NCBI GenBank assembly: GCA_027061625.1
Contig: JAMOVF010000115.1
Span: 1-7,389, forward strand
Direction of reading: 5' to 3'
Source: Deltaproteobacteria bacterium
GTDB lineage: Bacteria > Desulfobacterota > Dissulfuribacteria > Dissulfuribacterales > JALVPX01
DNA length: 7,389 nt
Shown here: positions 1-5,695 of the stretch, piece by piece
Position numbering within the stretch: the first letter of the stretch is position 1
Layout of the letters: every line of letters starts with the position of its first letter
The notes under the pieces: generated by a model
What the model saw: only the letters and a program-made list of their open reading frames with translations
Databases searched by the model: none
Told to the model about the DNA's origin: nothing
Position numbers and translations under genes: made by a program

Positions 1-428
1 GAGCGAAGAATAGAGGAATTGCCAGGCAGCTTGGTGAGAGGATTGTTGTCTGCCACCCTGTGCATCCGTGATAGAGCCAGCTCAATCCTGGTGATAACTT
101 CACCTGTTGATGCTTGCATGGATATTAAGTCATCTACAGGGTATTCATCATGGCCTATGCCAGCCAGAAGCTCATCTTCACTAACTACTAGAAGGACAGG
201 CAATATAGAAAGCTGAAAACTATTTTTTAATGCCTGAATAACGTCTTTGTCCAGATCATGGGCAAGGCCTTTTTGGATTATAAGCATTTCAGGAGGGTCT
301 GAGAGTAAATTATTAAAGGCGGTATTCAGATCGCTGCTGGTGATAATATTATGGCCTTTGGCCTCTATACATAGGCGCTCATCCTGCCTGGTCAGGAAAT
401 CAGGAGCAATGAGGGAAATCCTTGCCAT
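1..428 (-). CDS. Pseudo-receiver/GGDEF-domain protein, N-terminal part (cut by window edge)
   Basis: Translating the minus strand from the ATG at 428 gives an open frame of 142 complete codons running off the window. Residues 1-122 have the alternating beta/alpha pattern of a response-regulator receiver: MARISLIAP at the start, PPEMLII near 45-51, LPVLLVVSE near 76-84, then a linker helix EVITRIELALSRM. The receiver acidic pair and the phospho-acceptor Asp after the third strand are not visible (IIQKG is found there), so it is probably a pseudo-receiver. Residues 129-140 read NPLTKLPGNSSI, the characteristic opening of GGDEF (diguanylate-cyclase-type) domains. The active-site GGDEF motif lies outside the window, so cyclase activity cannot be judged. 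The start overlaps the HDOD gene's stop by one base (TGATG), and AAGGCGG just upstream is a weak Shine-Dalgarno, so translation is probably coupled. A further EAL or other domain beyond the edge is possible. Confidence 0.75.
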   Translation of the reverse strand, partial: MARISLIAPDFLTRQDERLCIEAKGHNIITSSDLNTAFNNLLSDPPEMLIIQKGLAHDLDKDVIQALKNSFQLSILPVLLVVSEDELLAGIGHDEYPVDDLISMQASTGEVITRIELALSRMHRVADNNPLTKLPGNSSILR

Positions 429-1285
429 CAGCCGCCTTGCGTAAGTTCATCAGTAAAATTAGCCAGCCCTGCCAGTTTGTCTTCTACCTCATCTAATACT
501 TCTCTCATCTCATTTTTCCCCATTTTGATCTTGTTCCAGGCATCGTGATCCAGCTCAGGCACCCAAGGGTCTCCGCCTGAACCATAGCCTATGGCTCTTA
601 TCAATATATCGGAAAAATGGATGATGGCCGCAAGCCTTGCTTCCCCTTTGGCTGTACTGGGTGCATGGTGGTACTTTATCGGCATTGTAAGCCTATCTGG
701 CAAATTCCACTCCTTTACCAACCATGAGCCTATTTCAGCATGCCCAACGCCCAGTACTTTTAATTCTGCTTCCCGCATAGGGATTTCTTCCGCAGCAACC
801 AGTTCAACAATTTTTTCATATTCTTCAGGCAGCTCTGCCTTTATAACTATCTTTCCAAGGTCATGTATGAGACCTGCTGTGGATATCTCTTCTGGATTTT
901 TAATGCCATGGTGTTTGGCCAGCACCGTTGCCACTGTGGCACAACCCAGGGAGTGCTCCCACAAGGATACGTCCTCTGTCTGCATGGTTTCAAATATGGA
1001 TGAGGTAACAATCAAAGTCTTTATGACATTAAAGCCCAATAAAACTATGGCATTTGAGACCGTACTGATACGCTGTGGAAAACCGAAAAAGGAGGAATTG
1101 ACCATTTTAAGAAGCTTGCTGGTCAATACCTGATCTTTTTCAATGATCTTCCCCAGCTGCACTGCCGTAACATCTTCATCTTCCACCATTTCATTCAATT
1201 TTGTTACAATGGCAGGTAAGGTGGGAAGGGACTGGACCTCCTTCAGCCTGGCCTTTATCTCTTCTTTACTGCTCATAGTGGTCAT
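428..1285 (-). CDS. HDOD-domain signalling protein with intact HD-type metal ligands
   Basis: This 285-residue protein is almost entirely one HDOD domain, an HD-superfamily output domain found in bacterial signalling proteins. Residues 19-85 hold the typical start: LPTLPAIVTKLNEM, KDQVLTSKLLKMVNSSFFG and NAIVLLG. The HD half follows with WEHS (H111), GLIHDLGK (H141, D142), GVGHAEIGSWL (H182), IKYHHAP (H206, H207) and HFSDIL (D226). Together these match the metal-ligand order of active HD/HD-GYP phosphohydrolases, but there is no GYP motif after the HH pair. The C-terminus (about 250-281) is a charged helix. The ATG at 1285 overlaps the upstream small gene by 4 bp (ATGA). The ATG at 1276 (MSSKEE) is an equally plausible start, since neither has a clear Shine-Dalgarno. 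The downstream GGDEF gene starts on its stop codon, suggesting one regulatory unit. The HDOD call is firm; the process controlled is unknown. Confidence 0.9.
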   Translation of the reverse strand: MTTMSSKEEIKARLKEVQSLPTLPAIVTKLNEMVEDEDVTAVQLGKIIEKDQVLTSKLLKMVNSSFFGFPQRISTVSNAIVLLGFNVIKTLIVTSSIFETMQTEDVSLWEHSLGCATVATVLAKHHGIKNPEEISTAGLIHDLGKIVIKAELPEEYEKIVELVAAEEIPMREAELKVLGVGHAEIGSWLVKEWNLPDRLTMPIKYHHAPSTAKGEARLAAIIHFSDILIRAIGYGSGGDPWVPELDHDAWNKIKMGKNEMREVLDEVEDKLAGLANFTDELTQGG

Positions 1286-1614
1286 TTCTGCTGCTGTGAT
1301 TTGTCAGGGGGCATCTCTTGTTCCACCCAATAGTTGGCAATTAGCTTCATCAAGGCCATTAGGACAGGATCTCCCTTTACCCTGGAAAAGCGCATTTCCA
1401 GCTCTTTAATGCGTTCTCTAAGGCCCTTTTCGCCTGGAAGACGGACTGGATGGCCTTCAACTGTTATGGCTTCCAAGCCCGCTTTCTGAAATCTGGAAAT
1501 TATTGCGGCATCAAGTTCTGTGCCTGGCCCGCACAATACCATGCCATCTTCTGTAACAGCTTCCTTGGCAAGCACCATACCCGGTTTTGCATATTTAATT
1601 GGAAGGCGTTGCAC
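1282..1614 (-). CDS. Small conserved-looking protein with standalone PGMVLA-type module
   Basis: The 110-residue product starts with GTG at 1614. An in-frame stop lies just upstream, and GGAG sits about 10 bases before the GTG, so this start is favoured; the next internal Met is residue 13. Residues 5-55 (IKYAKPGMVLAKEAV, DGMVLCGPGTEL, ISRFQKAGLEAITVEG) follow the pattern 'LKPGMVLA...G.LL..GT.L....I..L...GI..V.V' that often precedes HD-GYP or related signalling domains as an N-terminal module. Here the module stands alone directly before an HDOD gene. Residues 64-82 (GLRERIKELEMRFSRVK) look like a short charged helix or coiled coil, and the tail is polar (PPDKSQQQK). No catalytic residues, signal peptide or membrane segment are visible. 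It is 21 bp after gatA and overlaps the HDOD gene by 4 bp, so it is probably a partner of the HDOD protein. The biochemical role is unknown. Confidence 0.75.
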   Translation of the reverse strand: MQRLPIKYAKPGMVLAKEAVTEDGMVLCGPGTELDAAIISRFQKAGLEAITVEGHPVRLPGEKGLRERIKELEMRFSRVKGDPVLMALMKLIANYWVEQEMPPDKSQQQK

Positions 1615-1635
1615 TGCTCATTCACTCCACCATAT

Positions 1636-3096
1636 TTAGAATTGGGGCCACTCCTTAAAATTACCAAGGGCCTGTTCTAGCGCATAGGCTGCCTTCAAGG
1701 TGCGCTCTTCTTTGAAGTGTGGCGCCATGAATTGTATGCCTATGGGCAGACCGCTGCTGCTTAATGCGCATGGCACAGAAAGCCCCGGCACCCCTGCCAG
1801 GTTTGTGGATATTGTAAAGATGTCTGAAAGATACATCTGCAGAGGATCATCGGTCTTTTCCCCGATTTTGAAAGCAGGAGTAGGAGCTACTGGTGTAGCC
1901 ATTACATCGCATTTTTTAAAGGCGTCTTTGAAATCATTTGTGATCAACGTCCTCACTTGCGATGCCTTTTTATAATAGGCGTCATAATAGCCAGAAGACA
2001 GGCAATATGTTCCTATCATAATGCGCCTTTTGACTTCAGGCCCAAAGCCTTCTGAACGGGTCTTCTTATACATTTCGAGCAGATTTGAGTAGTCCTTTGC
2101 CCTGAAGCCATATTTCACCCCATCATATCTTGCCAAGTTGGAACTTGCTTCAGCAGGAGCGATTATATAATAGCAGGCGATAGCATACTGAGTATGTGGC
2201 ACACTCACTTCAACAATCTTTGCTCCTTGCTGCTCCAAAATTCCTATTGCGTTTTGTATGCCCTTTTCCACCTCTTCAGAAAGCCCCTTGCCAAAATATT
2301 CCTTTGGCAGCCCTATGGTCATACCTGACAAATCAGTGCTCAAGGAGGCCTGATAGTCTGGTACTTCCATATCCACAGAAGTGGAATCCCTGTTGTCATA
2401 ACCAGAAATAGCCTGAAGCATTATGGCACAATCTGTTACATCTTTTGTTATCGGCCCAATTTGATCTAAAGATGAAGCAAAGGCCACAAGCCCGAAGCGG
2501 GAAACCCTGCCATAAGTGGGTTTCATGCCCACCACACCACAATGTGAGGCAGGCTGACGTATAGAGCCCCCGGTGTCAGAGCCCAAGGAGCCTGCACACA
2601 AACAGGCAGCTGTGGCAGCTGCTGAACCGCCGCTTGATCCCCCTGGAATATGATCAAGGTTATAGGGGTTGTGAGTAGGGAAAAATGCGGAATTTTCTGT
2701 GGATGAGCCCATGGCAAACTCATCCAAGTTCAATTTACCCAGAAATATCGCTCCTTGCTCCTCCAGTTTTTGGAGCACTGTAGCTGTATAGGGCGGGACA
2801 AAATTTTCTAATATCTTTGAAGCGCAGGTAGTGCGCACTCCCTTAAGGCACATATTGTCCTTTATGCCAAGAGGAATGCCTGTAAGCGGCCCTGCCTCTC
2901 CAGCCTGGATGCGTTTATCAGCCTTTTCTGCCTGTTTCAGTGCCTCATCTGGGGTAACAGTAATATAGGCCTTTATTTTGGGGTCTGCCCTGTCTATTTT
3001 TTCAAGGTATGCCCTGGTCAACTCAACAGAGGTAATTTCCTTTGCTGAAAGGAGCTTCTGCAATTTATGAATGGGATATTGGGTCAAGTCAGACAT
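1636..3096 (-). CDS. gatA: Asp-tRNA(Asn)/Glu-tRNA(Gln) amidotransferase subunit A
   Basis: GatA is the amidase subunit of the GatCAB complex. It releases ammonia from glutamine to convert Glu-tRNA(Gln) or Asp-tRNA(Asn) into the amidated form in the cytoplasm. The 486-residue length is normal for the family. The amidase-signature Ser-cis-Ser-Lys triad is intact: Lys79 in GIPLGIKDNM, Ser154 in PGGSSGGSAAA and Ser178 in SDTGGSIRQPAS. These positions match the numbering known for GatA proteins. Further family marks are GKLNLDEFAMGSS (120-132) and GVVGMKPTYGRVSRFGLVAFASSLDQIGP after the signature. The ATG at 3096 has GAGGCG about nine bases upstream. gatC lies 39 bp upstream in the same direction, which supports GatA over a generic amidase. 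gatB is not adjacent on the downstream side; a signalling gene follows 21 bp after the stop. Confidence 0.97.
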   Translation of the reverse strand: MSDLTQYPIHKLQKLLSAKEITSVELTRAYLEKIDRADPKIKAYITVTPDEALKQAEKADKRIQAGEAGPLTGIPLGIKDNMCLKGVRTTCASKILENFVPPYTATVLQKLEEQGAIFLGKLNLDEFAMGSSTENSAFFPTHNPYNLDHIPGGSSGGSAAATAACLCAGSLGSDTGGSIRQPASHCGVVGMKPTYGRVSRFGLVAFASSLDQIGPITKDVTDCAIMLQAISGYDNRDSTSVDMEVPDYQASLSTDLSGMTIGLPKEYFGKGLSEEVEKGIQNAIGILEQQGAKIVEVSVPHTQYAIACYYIIAPAEASSNLARYDGVKYGFRAKDYSNLLEMYKKTRSEGFGPEVKRRIMIGTYCLSSGYYDAYYKKASQVRTLITNDFKDAFKKCDVMATPVAPTPAFKIGEKTDDPLQMYLSDIFTISTNLAGVPGLSVPCALSSSGLPIGIQFMAPHFKEERTLKAAYALEQALGNFKEWPQF

Positions 3097-3135
3097 GGTG
3101 TTTACGCCTCGTAAAAATTGAATCGTTTTGAAATA

Positions 3136-3423
3136 TTAAATGATCTTTGGCACAACAAAAAAGGCTTCATCCTCTTTTTCTGGCGCATTGGCCAATGCCT
3201 CCTTTGGGGAAAGCGAAGGTTTAACCTCATCTTCCCTAAAGGCATTTGCCATATGTATGGCATGGGTTGAGGGCTCAATATCGCCTGTATCTACACCTTC
3301 AAGCTGTGCCACATAACTGAGGATCTCATTCAGTTGGGTGGTAAAGCCGTCCAATTCATCTTCTGTGAAATGGAGCCTTGCAAGGTCAGCAACATGTTCA
3401 ACTTCTGCCCTTGTTATCTTCAT
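3136..3423 (-). CDS. gatC: Asp-tRNA(Asn)/Glu-tRNA(Gln) amidotransferase subunit C
   Basis: GatC is the small subunit that wraps around the GatA-GatB interface and stabilises the GatCAB amidotransferase. The 95-residue protein has the family's usual length and pattern: an N-terminal helix MKITRAEVEHVADLARLHFT, then LNEILSYVAQLEGVDTGDIEP (33-53), and a C-terminal stretch with REDEV, A..NAPE and FFVVPKII, where FxVPK(I/V) is the standard end. The ATG at 3423 is preceded by AAGGAG at about 11 bases. It is the first gene of the minus-strand cluster, with gatA 39 bp downstream, and it faces the divergent MFS gene across a 114-bp intergenic region carrying a candidate promoter. Confidence 0.96.
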   Translation of the reverse strand: MKITRAEVEHVADLARLHFTEDELDGFTTQLNEILSYVAQLEGVDTGDIEPSTHAIHMANAFREDEVKPSLSPKEALANAPEKEDEAFFVVPKII

Positions 3424-3504
3424 ATGGATAAATTCTCCTTTTACCTGAAAAAGTGCATTTGTAGTAACATGAAAATGGTGTATTACTCAAGGCTACTTAT
3501 ATAA

Positions 3505-3534
3505 ATTACATAAAGTTACTGCTGATTATGTAAA
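3505..3534 (-). promoter_or_regulatory. Candidate gatC promoter coinciding with an inverted repeat
   Basis: On the minus strand, TTTACA (bases 3534-3529) and TGTAAT (3510-3505) are separated by 18 bases. Each matches five of six sigma-70 consensus positions. Transcription would start near 3498, about 75 bases before gatC. The same bases carry perfect 8-bp inverted arms, TTACATAA at 3506-3513 and TTATGTAA at 3526-3533, with a 12-base spacer, so half-site centres are 20 bp apart. This spacing fits a dimeric DNA-binding protein contacting one face of the helix, but it could arise by chance in AT-rich DNA. The region is the only divergent gap in the window, so it probably also drives the MFS gene. 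TATAAA at 3500-3505 on the plus strand is a possible -10 without a good -35. Confidence 0.35.
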
Positions 3535-3537
3535 TCA

Positions 3538-4737
3538 ATGAAACGCAAATCTCATGCCGCAATAAGACAGAATATGTCTATATGGTATCCGGCAATATTT
3601 CTGTCAACCATATTTTTCCTCAATTTTCTGGGCAGGATCATCTTATCTCCTTTAATGCCTTGGATAGAACGTGATCTCGCCATATCCCATGCCCAGGCCG
3701 GTTCGCTATTTTTCCTGCTAAGCTGCGGCTATTTTATTTCAATGATCGCCTCAGGGCACGTCTCCTCCAGGCTGGGACACAAACGCACTATATCCATATC
3801 TTCAGTGCTGTGCGGGGCGACCCTTGTGCTCCTTTCCCAGGTAGACAGCCTGTGGCAGATGCGAGCGGTAATGGGCTTGGCAGGGCTTGCAGCAGGCATC
3901 TACCTTCCATCTGCCATTGCCACATTGACCAAGATCGTATCAAAAGAGCATTGGGGCAAAGTGATTGCCATCCATGAGCTTGCCCCAAACCTCGCCTTTC
4001 TGGCAGCCCCACTGCTTGCTGACCTCTTTGTTCCCAACTTTGGATGGAAGGGCCTTCTAAAAGGCCTGGGAAGCAGCAGCATTGCCCTTGGCACTGGCTA
4101 TTACTTCTTTTCTGTTGCAGATGACTCCCGCGGACAGGCCCCAAATCTTTCTTCTATTGCCCCTCTTTTGAGGAGATTTGTGTTCTGGATAATGGTCCTG
4201 CTTTTTTCCATGGGCATCACAGGCACGCTGGGAATATACAACATGCTACCCCTATATATGGTTTCAGAACATGGCTTTGCCCCTGAAAGGGCCAATTCCA
4301 TCCTGGCCATGTCCAGGGTTGCAACACTCATCTTTGCCCTGCTTGGAGGAGCCGCAGCAGACCGCTTTGGCCCAAGAAAAACTATGGCAGTAGTGCTTCT
4401 TGTAACTGGCCTAATCACTATACTGCTTGGAGTAGTTCCAGGGTCGCTGATTCCTTTGATGGTCTTTCTGCAGCCAGTATTGGCAGTGGGCTTTTTTCCT
4501 GCTGGCTTCACCCTGCTTTCCAGGCTCATGCCCCAAGGCTCACGGAATATCGTGGTCTCTTTTACCGTCCCTCTCGCCTTTGTTGTAGGCGGCGGGATAA
4601 TACCCACAATCATTGGCATTATGGGGGATCATGGCCACCTAGGGCTTGGGATGAGCCTTGCAGGCCTGTTTATAATGAGCGGAAGCCTAATCTCATTTCT
4701 ATTTCTCAAAAAGGAAGGAGAAAATGAAATTTATTGA
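3538..4737 (+). CDS. Major facilitator superfamily transporter, substrate unknown
   Basis: This 399-residue inner-membrane protein has about twelve hydrophobic segments, at roughly 17-38, 52-72, 83-101, 106-128, 140-163, 173-193, then after a polar loop 213-236, 252-273, 281-300, 303-330, 338-362 and 368-391. MFS motif A occurs in both halves, as GHVSSRLGHKR after segment 2 and GGAAADRFGPRK after segment 8. This supports a complete 6+6 transporter. The short tail (KKEGENEIY) is charged. Nothing visible defines the substrate. The start is uncertain. ATG 3538 has no recognisable Shine-Dalgarno, and Met13 (ATG 3574) would still leave the whole first membrane segment. The gene overlaps tatD by 14 bp, so the two are probably co-transcribed; MFS-TatD is not a pairing that explains either function. 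Confidence 0.88.
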   Translation: MKRKSHAAIRQNMSIWYPAIFLSTIFFLNFLGRIILSPLMPWIERDLAISHAQAGSLFFLLSCGYFISMIASGHVSSRLGHKRTISISSVLCGATLVLLSQVDSLWQMRAVMGLAGLAAGIYLPSAIATLTKIVSKEHWGKVIAIHELAPNLAFLAAPLLADLFVPNFGWKGLLKGLGSSSIALGTGYYFFSVADDSRGQAPNLSSIAPLLRRFVFWIMVLLFSMGITGTLGIYNMLPLYMVSEHGFAPERANSILAMSRVATLIFALLGGAAADRFGPRKTMAVVLLVTGLITILLGVVPGSLIPLMVFLQPVLAVGFFPAGFTLLSRLMPQGSRNIVVSFTVPLAFVVGGGIIPTIIGIMGDHGHLGLGMSLAGLFIMSGSLISFLFLKKEGENEIY

Positions 4738-5488
4738 TACTCATGCCCATATGTATGATTCATCTTTTGAAGATGATCTTGACCAGGTACTTAAAAGGGC
4801 TGAAGCAAAAGGCTGTTCGGCTATTGTTTCCGTGTCAGAAAATTTGGATGACGCCTTGAAAAACCTGGAGTTGGCTGAAAAACACAAAATACTCTTTCCA
4901 GGGGCTGGACTCTTTCCTACCAATCTGGACATTGGACAGGCTGAAGAGATGTACAAATTTATTGAGGCCAATAGAGAGAAACTTGTAGCAATAGGCGAAG
5001 TAGGCCTTGATTATTGGAAGGTGCAAGAGGAAGAAAAGCGGGAGGTGCAGAGGCAAATTTTCAAAGGTTTTATAGAGCTTGCAAAGCGTCTAGGCCTTGT
5101 ATTGAATGTCCACTCCCGATCGGCAGGAAGGCACGTAGTCTCTATGCTCATTGAGCATAATGCCCAAAAGGTGCAGCTTCACGGCTTTGATGCCAAGGCT
5201 TCAACTGCTACGGCTGGGGTAGAGGCTGGCTGGTTCTTTTCAATACCGCCTTCAATAGTACGCTCCAGACAAAAACAGAAACTGGTCAAGAACCTGCCCC
5301 TCACCAATATGCTGGTTGAATCAGACAGCCCGGTGCTGGGGCCAGACCCCAAAAAGCGGAATGAGCCAGCCAACTGCACCATTGCCCTTGAGGCAATAGC
5401 AGAAATAAAAGAGATAAGCCTGAATAAAGTGGCTGAACAATTATTTGAAAACAGCTGCCGTCTTTATGGAAAGGTTCCTGTGTGTTAG
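4724..5488 (+). CDS. TatD-family metal-dependent hydrolase (putative DNase)
   Basis: The 254-residue protein has the length and motif order of TatD-family TIM-barrel metallohydrolases, several of which are 3'-5' exonucleases or deoxyribonucleases. Visible metal-site motifs are THAH (H7, H9), GEVGLDYW (E92), LNVHSRSAG (H130), LHGFDAK (H153) and ESDSPVLGP (D201), followed by the family's RNEP (212-215). All expected ligands are present, so it is probably active with divalent metals. It is divergent in two places. The usual G(I/V)HPH loop reads GAGLFPTNLD, with Phe replacing the conserved His, and HCFSG is HGFDA. It may therefore belong to a TatD-like subfamily rather than be TatD itself. The ATG at 4724 lies inside the MFS gene's end (14-bp overlap) and is preceded by a strong AAGGAAGGAG, so it has its own ribosome binding site. 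The physiological substrate is unknown. Confidence 0.9.
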   Translation: MKFIDTHAHMYDSSFEDDLDQVLKRAEAKGCSAIVSVSENLDDALKNLELAEKHKILFPGAGLFPTNLDIGQAEEMYKFIEANREKLVAIGEVGLDYWKVQEEEKREVQRQIFKGFIELAKRLGLVLNVHSRSAGRHVVSMLIEHNAQKVQLHGFDAKASTATAGVEAGWFFSIPPSIVRSRQKQKLVKNLPLTNMLVESDSPVLGPDPKKRNEPANCTIALEAIAEIKEISLNKVAEQLFENSCRLYGKVPVC

Positions 5489-5504
5489 TAATGGACTAAC
5501 ATAA

Positions 5505-5650
5505 GGGTATTTCTAAAAATTCGGAATTTTGTTCGATGGCAAGGCGCATGAAAGAAATAACCGCAGCCACCCGCGAAAAGCGTGGTTTCGAGGATTATTT
5601 CTTGAATGCAACAAAGCCATTGGGCAAAAGAACAATTTTTAGAGATGCCC
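5505..5650. repeat. Large imperfect inverted repeat (single long hairpin, MITE/REP-like)
   Basis: The 194-bp gap between the TatD-like gene and the ATPase gene is mostly taken up by two arms of about 70 bp around a short loop (near 5574-5579, CGAAAA). Paired blocks, outer to inner, are: GGGTAT 5505-5510 with ATGCCC 5645-5650 (one mismatch or G-T pair); TCTAAAAATT 5512-5521 with AATTTTTAGA 5634-5643; ATGGC 5536-5540 with GCCAT 5616-5620; GCAT 5546-5549 with ATGC 5606-5609; AAGAAATAA 5552-5560 with TTATTTCTT 5595-5603; and CCA/CGC with GCG/TGG at the tip. Arms agree at roughly 70% by eye. No convincing ORF lies inside. It resembles dispersed non-autonomous hairpin repeats that I recall from sulfate-reducer genomes, but I could not check this. 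It might also end tatD transcription or fold in the mRNA. Confidence 0.8.
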
Positions 5651-5671
5651 ATAACAATTAGGGGAGAATAG

Positions 5672-5695
5672 ATGCTCATACAATGGCTATCATAA
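5672..5695 (+). promoter_or_regulatory. Possible short upstream ORF overlapping the ATPase start
   Basis: GGGGAG at 5661-5666 is 16 bases from the ATPase start ATG (5683), which is too far for efficient use, but it is 5 bases from an out-of-frame ATG at 5672. That ATG opens a seven-codon frame (MLIQWLS, stop TAA 5693-5695) spanning the ATPase start. Terminating ribosomes could re-initiate at 5683 about ten bases back, giving translational coupling. No in-frame alternative start exists for the ATPase between the stop at 5659 and 5683. This may be chance. Confidence 0.3.

Noticed and set aside
591..1133. 180-codon plus-strand open frame antisense to the HDOD gene
   Set aside because: It lies wholly within a well-supported HDOD gene on the other strand, its translation has no recognisable domain, and its composition reflects the complement of the real gene.
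428..1285. HD-GYP c-di-GMP phosphodiesterase
   Set aside because: The HD ligands are present, but no GYP motif follows the HH pair, and the N-terminal half is a typical HDOD start.
1636..3096. Generic amidase rather than GatA
   Set aside because: gatC is directly upstream, the length is right, and Lys79/Ser154/Ser178 sit at GatA positions with GatA-specific flanking sequence.
4101..4619. 172-codon minus-strand open frame antisense to the MFS gene
   Set aside because: It is covered by clear MFS coding sequence with both motif A copies; the antisense product is rich in Pro, Thr and Arg and looks like a shadow.
5505..5650. Simple rho-independent terminator of tatD
   Set aside because: The arms are about 70 bp with many internal mismatches and no U-tract directly after a GC-rich stem; it may still affect transcription, but it is not a standard terminator.
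5485..5679. 64-codon minus-strand open frame across the hairpin
   Set aside because: It reads straight through both arms of the inverted repeat and overlaps the TatD gene's end by four bases; no domain or start signal supports it.
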